Positions 8,648-17,900 of a DNA stretch of 64,000 bases are shown one piece after another. Source of the DNA: Streptomyces sp. AV19 (GTDB taxonomy: Bacteria; Actinomycetota; Actinomycetes; Streptomycetales; Streptomycetaceae); the NCBI RefSeq assembly GCF_015999245.1, contig NZ_JAEAMR010000022.1, positions 511,891 to 575,890 of the forward strand, in the 5' to 3' direction. Positions within the stretch are counted from its first letter, which is position 1. Each line of letters opens with the position of its first letter. The notes beneath the pieces are model-generated. The model was not told where the DNA came from, made no database searches, and saw only the letters and a program-made list of their open reading frames with translations. A program made the position numbers and the translations under genes.

Positions 8648-9553
8648 TCAACCGGCGTCGACGACCGGCGTGAGCAGGCTCTCCACCCGGGTGTGCCACT
8701 GGTAGTACGACTGGATCTTGTGGTTCTCGCCCTTGGGCGTCGCCGCGATGCCGTAGACGAACTGCTCGCCGGCGGTGTAGGGAGCTTCCTTCACGATCTT
8801 CTCGATCACCGGGTCGACCTGAACAGGCAGCCCCAGCGGATCCGTCGTCTTGACGGCGAAGGTGACCCGCTCGATCTTCGACGAATCCCAGCTCAGCGTG
8901 GTGTAGATCCCGAAGGCCTGCTCGCAGTACTTCAGCAGCCCCTCGCTCGGCTCCGGCATCCCGGCGTCGCGGAGAACCGCCCGGATCCCCTCCGCCGAGA
9001 AGAACTCCCGCTCCGGCGGGTTGAAGTACAGGTTCACCGTGCGCTTCGCGTAGTCGATGCCGATCGTATTGACGATCTCCTCCAGGCCGTACTTCTCGAA
9101 GAAGCCCAGGTTGTCGGCGACACTGCGCGGCATCGACGGCAGCTCGACGAGCTTGGCCGCCGGCTGCGGCTCGGGCGCCGGGAAGAACGTCCAGGTCTTC
9201 TTGAACCCGCCGACGACCCCGTAGTCGAAGCCGTAACCCCCGATGGGGAACGCCTGGTGGATCTCCTCCAGCAGCTTGCCCACAGGGTGCTCGGTCTTCT
9301 CGACGAGCCCCTTCTCCAGAGCGATGGCGTACGGGTCGACGTCCTTGGGCAGCATCGTCCAGCGGCAGTCGACGTCTCCCGCACCGCGCGGCCCGGTCTG
9401 CGTCCGGAAGGAGATGACGGTCGGAAGCGCCATCACGTCCTTGTACGCGTCCAGGATGGGCCACACCGTGTCACGCTCGCAGGGAACGCCCATCAGCTGG
9501 GCGGTCTTCTCGGTGACCGAGTAGAACTCCGCGATGCCGGTGGTTTCCGACAT
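8648..9553 (-). CDS. ABBA-type aromatic prenyltransferase (NphB/Fur7/PpzP-like)
   Basis: Soluble PT-barrel enzyme that transfers a prenyl group to an aromatic acceptor. 301 aa from the ATG at 9553, preceded by GGAGGAAGA; a longer frame upstream has no ribosome site. Alignment by eye to NphB: VVGGFKKTWTFFP corresponds to its VTGGFKKTYAFFP, then PSMPRSVADNLGFFEKYGL, DYAKRTVNLYFN, and a C-terminal YGIAATPKGENHKIQSYY. There is no DDxxD motif, as in this family. It lies just upstream of the mevalonate genes, as in prenylated naphthoquinone and phenazine clusters. Acceptor and prenyl length cannot be read from the sequence. Confidence 0.93.
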   Translation of the reverse strand: MSETTGIAEFYSVTEKTAQLMGVPCERDTVWPILDAYKDVMALPTVISFRTQTGPRGAGDVDCRWTMLPKDVDPYAIALEKGLVEKTEHPVGKLLEEIHQAFPIGGYGFDYGVVGGFKKTWTFFPAPEPQPAAKLVELPSMPRSVADNLGFFEKYGLEEIVNTIGIDYAKRTVNLYFNPPEREFFSAEGIRAVLRDAGMPEPSEGLLKYCEQAFGIYTTLSWDSSKIERVTFAVKTTDPLGLPVQVDPVIEKIVKEAPYTAGEQFVYGIAATPKGENHKIQSYYQWHTRVESLLTPVVDAG

Positions 9554-9598
9554 TCTTCCTCCACTTATCAAGTTGACGTCAGTTGGACGAGGACACAC

Positions 9599-9636
9599 CA
9601 CGGGCCGCCCTCCCGGGACGGGGAGAACGGCCCGTG
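9599..9636 (-). promoter_or_regulatory. Hairpin in the leader region of the prenyltransferase gene
   Basis: Perfect 9-bp arms CACGGGCCG (9628-9636 read on minus) and CGGCCCGTG (9599-9607 on minus) enclose an inner CTCCC/GGGAG pairing. It lies 46 bp upstream of the ATG. Could be an operator or a mRNA leader structure. Confidence 0.4.
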
Positions 9637-10819
9637 CAAGAACGAGCGGACAGCGGATTCACGCTCCGGCCGAACGACCGGGCGGATGCCGGAACCACTG
9701 GCCATGGCGGGGCGGTTGCGGCCGCTTCGGGGGGCGCGCAGCGTGAAGCAGACAGGGTGGTGACCGTGAGACGCCGCGACACGGCTTGCCCCACCGGATC
9801 ACGTCGTTCGCCAGAACCGGCCTCACCGAAGAAGCTGACGGGCTTCAGGAGAACCGCTGCCGCATCGGGCACGGTCCGGTCCGGCGGACATGTCACTCAA
9901 GCAACCGCCTGGTCGGCGGTTTTGGGCAGGGTCGGCGTGCAGAAAGAGTGACACGCGCAGTGCTCACACACCAAGGTCCGTCCGCAGTGACGTGGGCCAC
10001 TCCTAGCGGAATCGCGGACGCCGGATCCGGCGCCGAGCGCGCCCGTTCCCGCTTCTCAAAGCCCACTCAGCCACCACACACGAGGGAGACCCTCACACGC
10101 ACCCCGCCGGTCGTGAGCCCCAAGGGCGGCTACCTCACCCCATCCCGGAATTCATCACCAGCGAGTCCTGGAACGACGAACCGGCGGGACTCACACGGCC
10201 CTCACGGCCTGACGCGAGGAGATCGTCGCCAGCGGCGACGGGCGCGGTCCACGGGGCAGCAGCCGTCGGCGAACTCACCGAGGACGCCTCAGAGTGCAAC
10301 GCGGAGTTCCACGTCGGCACCATGCGCCAGCTCAAGGGCCTCGAGTGCCAGGAACCCCACTGCCGACGCCCGCGATGGCGCACCGTCGAGTGGCGACCAT
10401 CGCGCGACTCTCCGAGTAGTGAAGCTCGTTCCGCAAGAGGACGTGCGATGACCTTGGGCCATGCCCCTGTGGTGACGTGGCGGAGTGTCCGTGCGGGCGG
10501 CCTACGGGTCAGGATGCCCAGCGACAGAGGTCTGAGCGCGGTGCGGTGACCGTGCGGTCGTTGACCTGTGAATTGCGGGCATTCTGGTCGTGATGGCCTG
10601 ACAGCCACGCCGCCACACACAACCAAATCGCCCGCTTCCGCACCTCGACGGCCACACCACCCGGCGGGACACGACCTCCCCTGCACCGCGCCAAAGAACT
10701 CAAGGCACGCTCCCTGCCCTTCGTGGCCGACGCCCACGCTCGCGACACTCTCCACGTCAGCTGACCCAGCAAGCCCAGCCTCTGCCCGCCGGTTTGACGC
10801 GACTGCCCGGGGCCGACGG
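9637..10819. other. Long region without a supportable gene
   Basis: About 1.2 kb between the prenyltransferase promoter region and the DUF397 gene. Several frames stay open on both strands but are low-complexity, lack ribosome sites and match nothing I recognise. A plus-strand stretch near 10150-10450 (reading EFITSESWNDEPAGLTRP in one frame) and one near 10570-10750 look less random and may be debris of decayed genes broken by stops and frame changes. Lower GC than the flanks in places. Nothing firmer can be said. Confidence 0.5.
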
Positions 10820-11026
10820 TCAGCCGGAGAGGGTGCTGGCACGCAAAGCCGCAATGAACGCAACCCAGGATTCCGGTTGGGCGGTGATCATGTGGGAACG
10901 TTTGCTGTCACGTATGGGGATGCGGCTGGGTATGTTGTCGGCGATCTCGACGCATTGCTCAAGGCCCTGGCTATAGGTGCTCTTGTGCCAGTCCAGGTGA
11001 GGAACGCCAGAGCCAATGGGACTCAT
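10820..11026 (-). CDS. DUF397 domain protein
   Basis: A 68-aa protein with the DUF397 signature: WHKSTYSQG near residue 13, CVEIADN, PIRDSK, then ESWVAFIAAL near the C-terminus. DUF397 proteins are short, cytosolic, abundant in Streptomyces, and encoded next to an XRE/DUF5753 regulator; some pairs are proposed to behave as toxin-antitoxin or developmental regulators (Scr1/BldB-like). The start overlaps the upstream XRE gene stop by ATGA (11023-11026). The partner is interrupted by an amber codon, so the pair may be inactive. Confidence 0.85.
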   Translation of the reverse strand: MSPIGSGVPHLDWHKSTYSQGLEQCVEIADNIPSRIPIRDSKRSHMITAQPESWVAFIAALRASTLSG

Positions 11027-11844
11027 GAGTATTGCTCCTCAAGCACTTTACGAATGAGAGTGATTGATGCATCGGCCGAGAGCGAGTCGGCTGCCAGCTG
11101 ATCGTAGATGGAGGTGATCAGAGGCACCTGGGCCGGTTCGGCGATCAACAACCCATCGGCAGCGGTCTCTTGGGCCACGACTGTACGTCCGCCCTCAAAC
11201 ATCCAGATGACAGCCTGGGCAAGGCTCGTGACCACCAGGGAAGAACCGTCACGTGGCAGCACCTGGGCCCCTACACGCGGCCTCTCACACATCTCCAGGA
11301 GGTGTGACAGCTGACGCCGCATGACCTCGGTGTCACCGATGACCTTGTAGAGAGCCGACTCGTCGATGATGGCGCGTACCCATGGGCGCTTCGGACTGTC
11401 GAGGACAGCCTGACGTCCCATGCGGAGTGCGACCTTCTCGTCGAGATCACCGCCATAGAGGGGAATGCCCGCACTCAGCAGAGCCGTCGCGTACTCCCGA
11501 GTCTGGAACAAGCCTGGGATGAGGAGCGCGTACTGCTGAATCTTCAGTGCATCGGACTCCAGGTCGGAGAGAGCTTCGATCCGCTTCACGTACGCACTGC
11601 GCTGGAGAAACGGACGCATCTCCGTGAAGACACCACCCGAATCCAGAACCTCGTCAAGCAGCTTCGCGATGTCCTTCGGCGGCACGCCCTCCGCCCGCTC
11701 GAACTGGGCGATCCGGCCGGCGCTGAGCATGACCTTCGCCCCCAGCTCCGCCTGCGTCCACCCGCGCGCTTCGCGCAACTCGCGGATCTACATGCCGTAC
11801 CACTCGTTCAGATTCGTCGGTTCGATCCGCTTTGGCGCGGGCAC
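11023..11844 (-). pseudogene. XRE-family regulator with DUF5753 (Scr1 type), interrupted by an in-frame TAG
   Basis: From a GTG at 11844, preceded by GGGAGGG, the frame reads VPAPKRIEPTNLNEWYGM, then TAG (11788-11790), then IRELREARGWTQAELG and a complete 250-residue remainder. The helix-turn-helix spans the residues just after the stop (LREARGWTQAELGAKVMLS); the rest is the DUF5753 effector region (YALLIPGLFQTREYATALL, RMGRQAVLD, ERPRVGAQVLP). One CAG-to-TAG change would explain it. A product could restart at TTG 11778, losing only the lead-in, so function is not excluded. The coupled DUF397 gene follows. Confidence 0.7.
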
Positions 11845-12017
11845 GGTCGTACGCCCTCCCGTGGAGACACGGCTCTCTGCGGCCGTTACTTCCGGTCACG
11901 CTACCGCCACACAACGACGCCCGTAACCGGAACCAACACGAAACGAACCGTGCGCATGAAGAGCCCAGCCCCGACGGCGGAGTTGGCGCCCGACGCACTC
12001 CGCGTACGAGGTCGTAC

Positions 12018-12033
12018 GAGGTCGTACGACCTC
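12018..12033. promoter_or_regulatory. Perfect 16-bp palindrome with repeated half-sites upstream of jetA
   Basis: GAGGTCGTACGACCTC is a perfect palindrome, and its left half is repeated directly before it (ACGAGGTCGTACGAG from 12006). It sits in the 344-bp gap between the divergent XRE gene and jetA, 156 bp before the jetA ATG. A dimeric repressor operator is the natural reading; the neighbouring XRE protein is a candidate binder. Confidence 0.55.
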
Positions 12034-12177
12034 AACGACGTACGGCCGGCCCGTCGGCGACCAGTGTCGCGCGGGCACCGGCCGAGGGCATCGGGCTTCA
12101 CGGCCGAGACTGCGATGACCAGCCGATACCGCTCTGCGAGATTCCCGGTTTTGTGTGCCGAGGAGGCATCCGACAGA

Positions 12178-12192
12178 ATGACCGGGCGATGA
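12178..12192 (+). promoter_or_regulatory. Four-codon leader cistron (MTGR) overlapping the jetA start
   Basis: The good ribosome site AGGAGG (12161-12166) is spaced correctly for the ATG at 12178, not for jetA at 12189, 22 nt away. The ATG at 12178 opens M-T-G-R and stops with TGA at 12190-12192, overlapping the jetA ATG. jetA may therefore be translated by re-initiation. Confidence 0.4.
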
Positions 12193-13760
12193 CCCCGACA
12201 CCGCCCTCGGCGCCCGAGCCCCCGGCCCCGACGACCGGGTACGCCCCCTTCGCGCACCTCACCGCCCCCAACTCCCCCCTCTATCGGCGGACAATGCGGA
12301 CCTTCCTCACCGCGAAGGAGCGCTTCGCGGTGCACCTGCGCCCCGAGGACGTGCACGCCGCCCTGCCCGCCGACGAGCGTCCGGCCGAGCTCGACACCGT
12401 GGTGAAGGCGCTCGACAGCCTCGTCGAGTGGGGAAACCTGCGCGCCGATCCCGATACGGCCCGTGTCACCGCCGTCGAGGACTTCTACCGCAAGCGGTTC
12501 GTCTATCAGCTCACCCGGGCGGGAGAGGCGGCCGAGGAAGCGCTTTCCGTCTACGACGAGGCTCTGGGCCGGCGGGGTGCACTCCAGGCGGTCGCACTGC
12601 ACGACATCGTCACCCAACTGCGGGCCCTGCTCGTCCTGGGGGCCGAGGGGACACCCGACCCGGCCAAGACCTACCTCGCGCTCGACGCGCTGACCAGCCG
12701 GTTCGCGGCCCTCGCCGAGAACGCCCGGGCGTTCATGGGCTCCCTGCAGCGCACCATCGACCTCCACGATGTCGAAGAGGAGGTCTTCCTCGCCTACAAG
12801 GACCGGCTCATCCAGTATCTGGAGCGCTTCATCCAGGACTTGATCACCCTCGGCGGACGCATCGCCCAGCTGATCCTGGAGCTGGAGGACAGCGGCGTCA
12901 TCGCACCACTGCTCCGGACCGCCGCCGCCCGCGAGGCCGCCGACGCCGCTCCGGAGGACGCGGAGCACGCCGAGCGGGAGGCGTACGCGCGCTGGACGGG
13001 ACGCTGGGACGGGCTGGCCGCCTGGTTCCTCAGCAGGAACGGGCGGGAATCACAGGCACGGCTGCTGCGCGCCCGGGCCCTCGGCGCGATTCCTCAACTC
13101 CTCGCGGTCATACGCTCACTGAATGAGCGGAGAGCCGGACGCTCCGACCGTTCCGCCGATTTCCGTACGCTCGCCCGCTGGTTCGCCGAGGCGCCCGACG
13201 ACGACGCCCGGCACCGCCTGTGGCGCACCGCTTTCGGGCTCCACCCCGCCCGCCATCTCACCGTCGACGCCGAAACCCTCGCCGCCCGCACGGCCCGGCC
13301 GGTCCCCGCCGCCACCCCGTGGGCCGAGGCCGAACCGCTGCGCATCAGCCCGCAGTTGCGGCGCACGGGCAGTTACGAACGGCGTGGCAAGCCGCGCAAG
13401 GTCGAGGACCGCTCCGAGGCGCGCCGCCATCTCGCCGAGACCGCCGCCAAGCAAGCCGCCGAGACCGCCGCCGCGCGGGCGCGGCTCGCCACCCACGGCG
13501 TCACCCGGATCTCCGCCCTCGGTGACCTCGATCCGCTGGCCTTCGGCCTCTTCCTCCAGCTTCTCGGCGACGCCCTCGCCACCTGGCGGCCCGGCATGAC
13601 GCACACGTCCGCCACCAGCAACGACGGCTCCATGGAGATCCGCCTCACGGCACTCGGCGACGGCACGACCGCCGAGGTCACCACCCCCGGGGGTACGTTC
13701 CGGGGCCCCGACCACACCGTCGAGATCATCGACCTGACCGAGGGAGACAGCAGGCGATGA
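12189..13760 (+). CDS. jetA: Wadjet JetA-like subunit (DUF2397/TIGR02677)
   Basis: 523-aa protein, the kleisin-like subunit of a Wadjet-type SMC complex that cuts closed circular plasmid DNA. The family match rests on the region FAHLTAPNSPLYRRTMRTF, the long helical middle (AFMGSLQRTIDLHDVEEEVFLAYK, IQYLERFIQDL), the FGLHPARHL segment, and a C-terminal FGLFLQLLGDAL; it is also fixed by the downstream order DUF2398, TIGR02680, DUF2399. Its stop overlaps the jetB start (ATGA). Start chosen at 12189 because upstream codons lack a ribosome site; see the leader cistron. This DUF set is one of the three described Wadjet types, I believe type III. Confidence 0.9.
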   Translation: MTPTPPSAPEPPAPTTGYAPFAHLTAPNSPLYRRTMRTFLTAKERFAVHLRPEDVHAALPADERPAELDTVVKALDSLVEWGNLRADPDTARVTAVEDFYRKRFVYQLTRAGEAAEEALSVYDEALGRRGALQAVALHDIVTQLRALLVLGAEGTPDPAKTYLALDALTSRFAALAENARAFMGSLQRTIDLHDVEEEVFLAYKDRLIQYLERFIQDLITLGGRIAQLILELEDSGVIAPLLRTAAAREAADAAPEDAEHAEREAYARWTGRWDGLAAWFLSRNGRESQARLLRARALGAIPQLLAVIRSLNERRAGRSDRSADFRTLARWFAEAPDDDARHRLWRTAFGLHPARHLTVDAETLAARTARPVPAATPWAEAEPLRISPQLRRTGSYERRGKPRKVEDRSEARRHLAETAAKQAAETAAARARLATHGVTRISALGDLDPLAFGLFLQLLGDALATWRPGMTHTSATSNDGSMEIRLTALGDGTTAEVTTPGGTFRGPDHTVEIIDLTEGDSRR

Positions 13761-14995
13761 ACACCCCGCTCACAGAGGTGCTGGACGGGCAGCGTTCCGC
13801 CGAACTCCGCAAGGCCGCGCGTGCCCTGCTCAAGGAGCCCCTCCTGCTCGCACGCGGGCCGCGCTCGGACGACTTCCGGCTCGTCCGCCGCCATGCTTCG
13901 GAACTGCGCGAGTGGTTCGACCGCAACACCGGCTGGCCCCTCCATGTGGACGCCGACGCCGCCCGGCTGTACAAGGTCCCCGGCCGTCTCACCGACCCCA
14001 CGCACCCCGCTCGTGAGGCCGGCCGGGCCGCCGCTCCCTTCACCCGCCGACGCTACGTCCTGCTCTGCCTCGCCCTCGCCGCCCTTGAACGGGGCGAGGC
14101 CCAGGTGGCCCTCGGCCGCCTCGCCGATCAGGTCGTTCTGGACGCGGCGGATCCCCACCTCACCGCCGCCGGAATCCACTTCACCCTGGACCGCCGCGAC
14201 GAGCGCCTCGACCTCGCCGCCGTCGTCAAGCTCCTGCTGAAGCTCGGCGTTCTGCGGCGGGTCGCCGGTGACGAGGACGCGTACGTCAGCGGGGCGGGCG
14301 ACGTCCTGTACGACGTCGAGCGCCGTGTACTGGCAGGTCTGCTCGCCACCCGCCGGGGCCCTTCCACGGTGCGGGCCGGCACCTTCGACGGGCGCCTGGC
14401 CGATCTCGTCGCCGAAACCGCCCTGGACAGCGACGACTTGCGGTTCCGCGCGATGCGCCGCTCACTGACCAGGCGCCTGCTCGACGACCCGGTCCTGTAC
14501 TACGACGAGCTGACCGACGCCGAGCTCGCGTACCTCACCCGGCAGCGCGGTTTCCTCACCGCCCGCATCACCGAACTGACCGGGCTCGTCGCCGAAGTAC
14601 GGGCCGAGGGCGTCGCCATGGTCGACCCCGACGACGACCTCACCGATGTCCGCATGCCCGAACAGGGCACCCACGGCCACATCACGCTGCTGCTCACGGA
14701 GCATCTCGCGACAGCGCGCGGGCCTGTCACCACCGGCGACCTCCGGCGAAAAGTCCGTGAACTCGCCTCCGAATCCGGTGGTTTCTGGTCCAAGACCGCC
14801 AAGGAACCAGGCGCGGAAGGCGAACTGGTCGAGCAGGCGCTCGCCAAGCTCTCCGCACTCGGACTCATCACCCGCCGGGGCGACGGGATCACGCCGCGCC
14901 CGGCCCTCGCCCGGTACGCCGTCGGTGAGGCGGTCGTCCTCGAACCCCGCAGCACCACCCGCATGCCCCAGCAGCGAAAGGCAAGCCGGCAGTGA
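13757..14995 (+). CDS. jetB: Wadjet JetB-like subunit (DUF2398/TIGR02678)
   Basis: 412-aa winged-helix protein, the KITE-like partner of the kleisin in the Jet SMC complex. Recognised by RRHASELREWFDRNTGW, RLYKVPGRLTDPTHP, FTRRRYVLLCLALAALER and the C-terminal LVEQALAKLSALGLITRRGDGI winged-helix segment. Coupled to its neighbours on both sides: ATGA at the start, GTGA at the end. Confidence 0.9.
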   Translation: MNTPLTEVLDGQRSAELRKAARALLKEPLLLARGPRSDDFRLVRRHASELREWFDRNTGWPLHVDADAARLYKVPGRLTDPTHPAREAGRAAAPFTRRRYVLLCLALAALERGEAQVALGRLADQVVLDAADPHLTAAGIHFTLDRRDERLDLAAVVKLLLKLGVLRRVAGDEDAYVSGAGDVLYDVERRVLAGLLATRRGPSTVRAGTFDGRLADLVAETALDSDDLRFRAMRRSLTRRLLDDPVLYYDELTDAELAYLTRQRGFLTARITELTGLVAEVRAEGVAMVDPDDDLTDVRMPEQGTHGHITLLLTEHLATARGPVTTGDLRRKVRELASESGGFWSKTAKEPGAEGELVEQALAKLSALGLITRRGDGITPRPALARYAVGEAVVLEPRSTTRMPQQRKASRQ

Positions 14996-17900
14996 CCGCC
15001 CTCCCCGTCCCCACCCGCTCCCGCTGGCAACCGATGCGCATCGGGCTCGTCGACCTCTTCCACTACGACGAGGAGGAGTTCCACTTCCGCGACGGGCGGC
15101 TGCTGCTGCGCGGCAACAACGGCACCGGAAAGTCCAAGGTCCTCGCCCTGACCCTGCCGTTCCTCCTGGACGGGGACCTCACTCCGCGCCGTGTCGAGCC
15201 CGACGGCGACCCGGGCAAACGCATGGAGTGGAACCTGCTCCTCGGCGGCGAACACCCCCATCCCGAACGACTCGGCTACACCTGGATCGAGTTCGGCCGA
15301 CGCGACGGGACGACCGGCGAGGTGCACTTCCGCACGCTCGTCTGCGGGCTCAAGGCGGTCGCCGGGCGCGGCATCGCCCGCCACTGGTACGCGGTCACCG
15401 ACCAGCGGATCGGCCAGGACCTCAGCCTGCTCGACGCCACCCGTACCGCCCTGTCCCGTGACCGGCTCGCCGAGGCGATCGCCGGGCACGGAATGGTCTA
15501 CGACCAGGCCAAGACGTACCGAAGGGCCGTCGACGAGGCGTTGTTCGGCCTCGGCGAGCAGCGGTACGCCGCCCTCGTCGACCTGCTCATCCAGCTGCGC
15601 CAGCCCCAGTTGTCCAAGCGGCCGAACGAGGCCGCGCTCTCCCGGGCGCTGACCGAAGCGCTGCCGCCCATGGACCAGGCGGTCATCGCCGACGCGGCGG
15701 AGGCGTTCCGTTCCCTGGACGAGGAGAAGGAGGAACTGCGGGCCGCCGCCGAGGCCGAGCGCGCCGCCTCGGCGTTCCTGGACCACTACCGGCGCTACGC
15801 CCGCATCGCCTCCCGTCGGCGGGCCCGCCTCCCCCGCAGCGAGCACTCCCGGTACGAACACCTCCAGCGGGACCTCGCCGAGGCCCAGACGGACAAGGCG
15901 CGCGCGGAGGAGGACCGGGCGGCGGCCGGGGAACGCATGGCGGTGCTGGAGGAGAAGGAGACACGGCTGCGGGCGCAGGACGCCGCCCTGCGCGCGGGGC
16001 CCGAGATGCGCAGCGCCCGTGAGCTGGAGCGGGCGGCCGAGGCGGCGGACCGCACGGCGCGGGAACGGGAACGCGCCGAGGCCGACCACGGGCAGGCCGA
16101 ACAGCTCCGTACACGCGCGCTGGCGCGGCTCGGTGCGGCCGAGAACCGGCTCGCCTCGGCCGGGCACCGGGCCGGGGTCGTCCTCGTCCGTGCCCGGGAG
16201 GCGGCCGGGGAGGCCCTGGTCAGTCTGCCCGAAGAGCCGACCCGGGAGGCGGCCGACGAGGAGGCGGACCGCAGGCGGCGCACGCTCACCCATGTGGAGC
16301 GCCTCGCGGACGAGGCCGACCGGACCGTGGGCGAGCGCCGCGCGGCATCCCGGCGGCTCGACGAGGCGGAGTCCGACCTCGCGCTCGCGGCCGGGGCGCT
16401 GGACCAGGCGGAGGAGGCCACGGCGGCGGCCGGCCGGGCGCTCCTGGCCGCCGTTCGCGAACATGCCGACGGGTGCCAGGAGTTGGTCTGTCCGGATCCG
16501 GCCGGCCTCCTCGACGAGCTCCAGGAGTGGACCCTGCACCTCGACGGGCCCTGCCCGGCCCGGCTGCACGCCTCGCGTGCCCACAGCGCCGCCTCGGCAC
16601 GGCTCGCCGACCAGGCGGCCGGTCTGAGCCACCGCACGACCGAACTGCGTTCGTCCCTGCGGGAGAGGGAGCGCGAGCTGGCCGAACTGGAGGCCGGTGG
16701 CCAGCGCGGCCCGAAGGCTCCGTACACGCGCGCTCCGGGGCTGCGTGAGCGCACGGCCGGTGCTCCTCTGTGGCGGCTCGTCGACTTCCGGGACGGGCTC
16801 GGCGACACGGAACGCGCCGGACTGGAAGCGGCCCTTGAGGCGTCCGGGCTGCTGGACGCCTGGGTGCGGCCGGACGGCGCGATCCTCGACGCCGACGGGC
16901 ACGACGTGCTGCTCGCTCCACTCACCGGTCCCGTGTCCGGGCCGTCCCTGGCCGATGTGCTCCGCCCGGCCGTCGACCGTGGCGACGCGCGGGCCGCGGT
17001 GGTCGGCGAGGAGACGGTGGACCGGCTGCTGGCGGCGGTCGGGCTGGGCGGGGAAAGCGGCGCGGACACCTGGGCGGCGGCCGACGGGCGGTTCCGCGTC
17101 GGGGCGCTCACCGGGCGATGGGCCAAGACCTGCGCGGAGTACGTCGGCGAGGGGGCCCGTGAAGAGGCGCGACGGTCCCGCATCACCGCCCTGCGGGCAG
17201 AACTCGCCGCCATCCAGGACGAGTTGGCGGCCACAGCGGCCGAGGCCGGGGCCGTCATGACCCGCCGCCGCGCCCTCGACGCCGAGCTGGCCGCCGTGCC
17301 CGACGACGCGCCGCTCAGGCAGGCGTACGCGCGCGCGGCCGCGGCCGCCGGCGCCGCACGCCGGGACCGCGCCCGCCGCGAAGAACGGGCCGCCGCCCTC
17401 GCCGGGGCGACCCGTGCCGCCGAGCGGGCGGCAGCCGAACTGGGCACGACTGCGGCCGATTTGGGCCTGCCCGCCGACCGGGACGGACTCGCCGCCGTCC
17501 GCCAGGCCCTCACCGGCCTCGCCCTCGTCCTCGCCGATCTGTGGCCCGCCCTGCGCGAGCGCGCCGAGGCGGCCCGTCAGGTGGATGACGAACGCGACGA
17601 GGCCGAACAGGCGGGACAGCGGGCCGCGGAACACGCGCTGCGGGCCGAGGAATCGGCCCGCGAGGCCACCGCCGCCGCCGAGCGCCACAGCACGCTGCGC
17701 TCCACGGTCGGCGCGGCCGTCGCCGAGCTCCAGCGGCGCCTCGCCGAGACCACCGCGTCCCTGCGCGAGTGCGGAGCCGAGCAGCGTCGTACGCGCGAGC
17801 AGCACACGGAGGCGGACCGGCGGGCCAGCCGGGCCGAAGGCCGGATCGAGCAACTGGAGCACGGGATCGCCGAGGCGGCCGCCGCCCGCGCCGAGGCGAT

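Noticed and set aside
9579..10863. Several frames of 60-240 codons on both strands
   Set aside because: No ribosome sites, no recognisable domains, atypical composition; at best debris of decayed genes.
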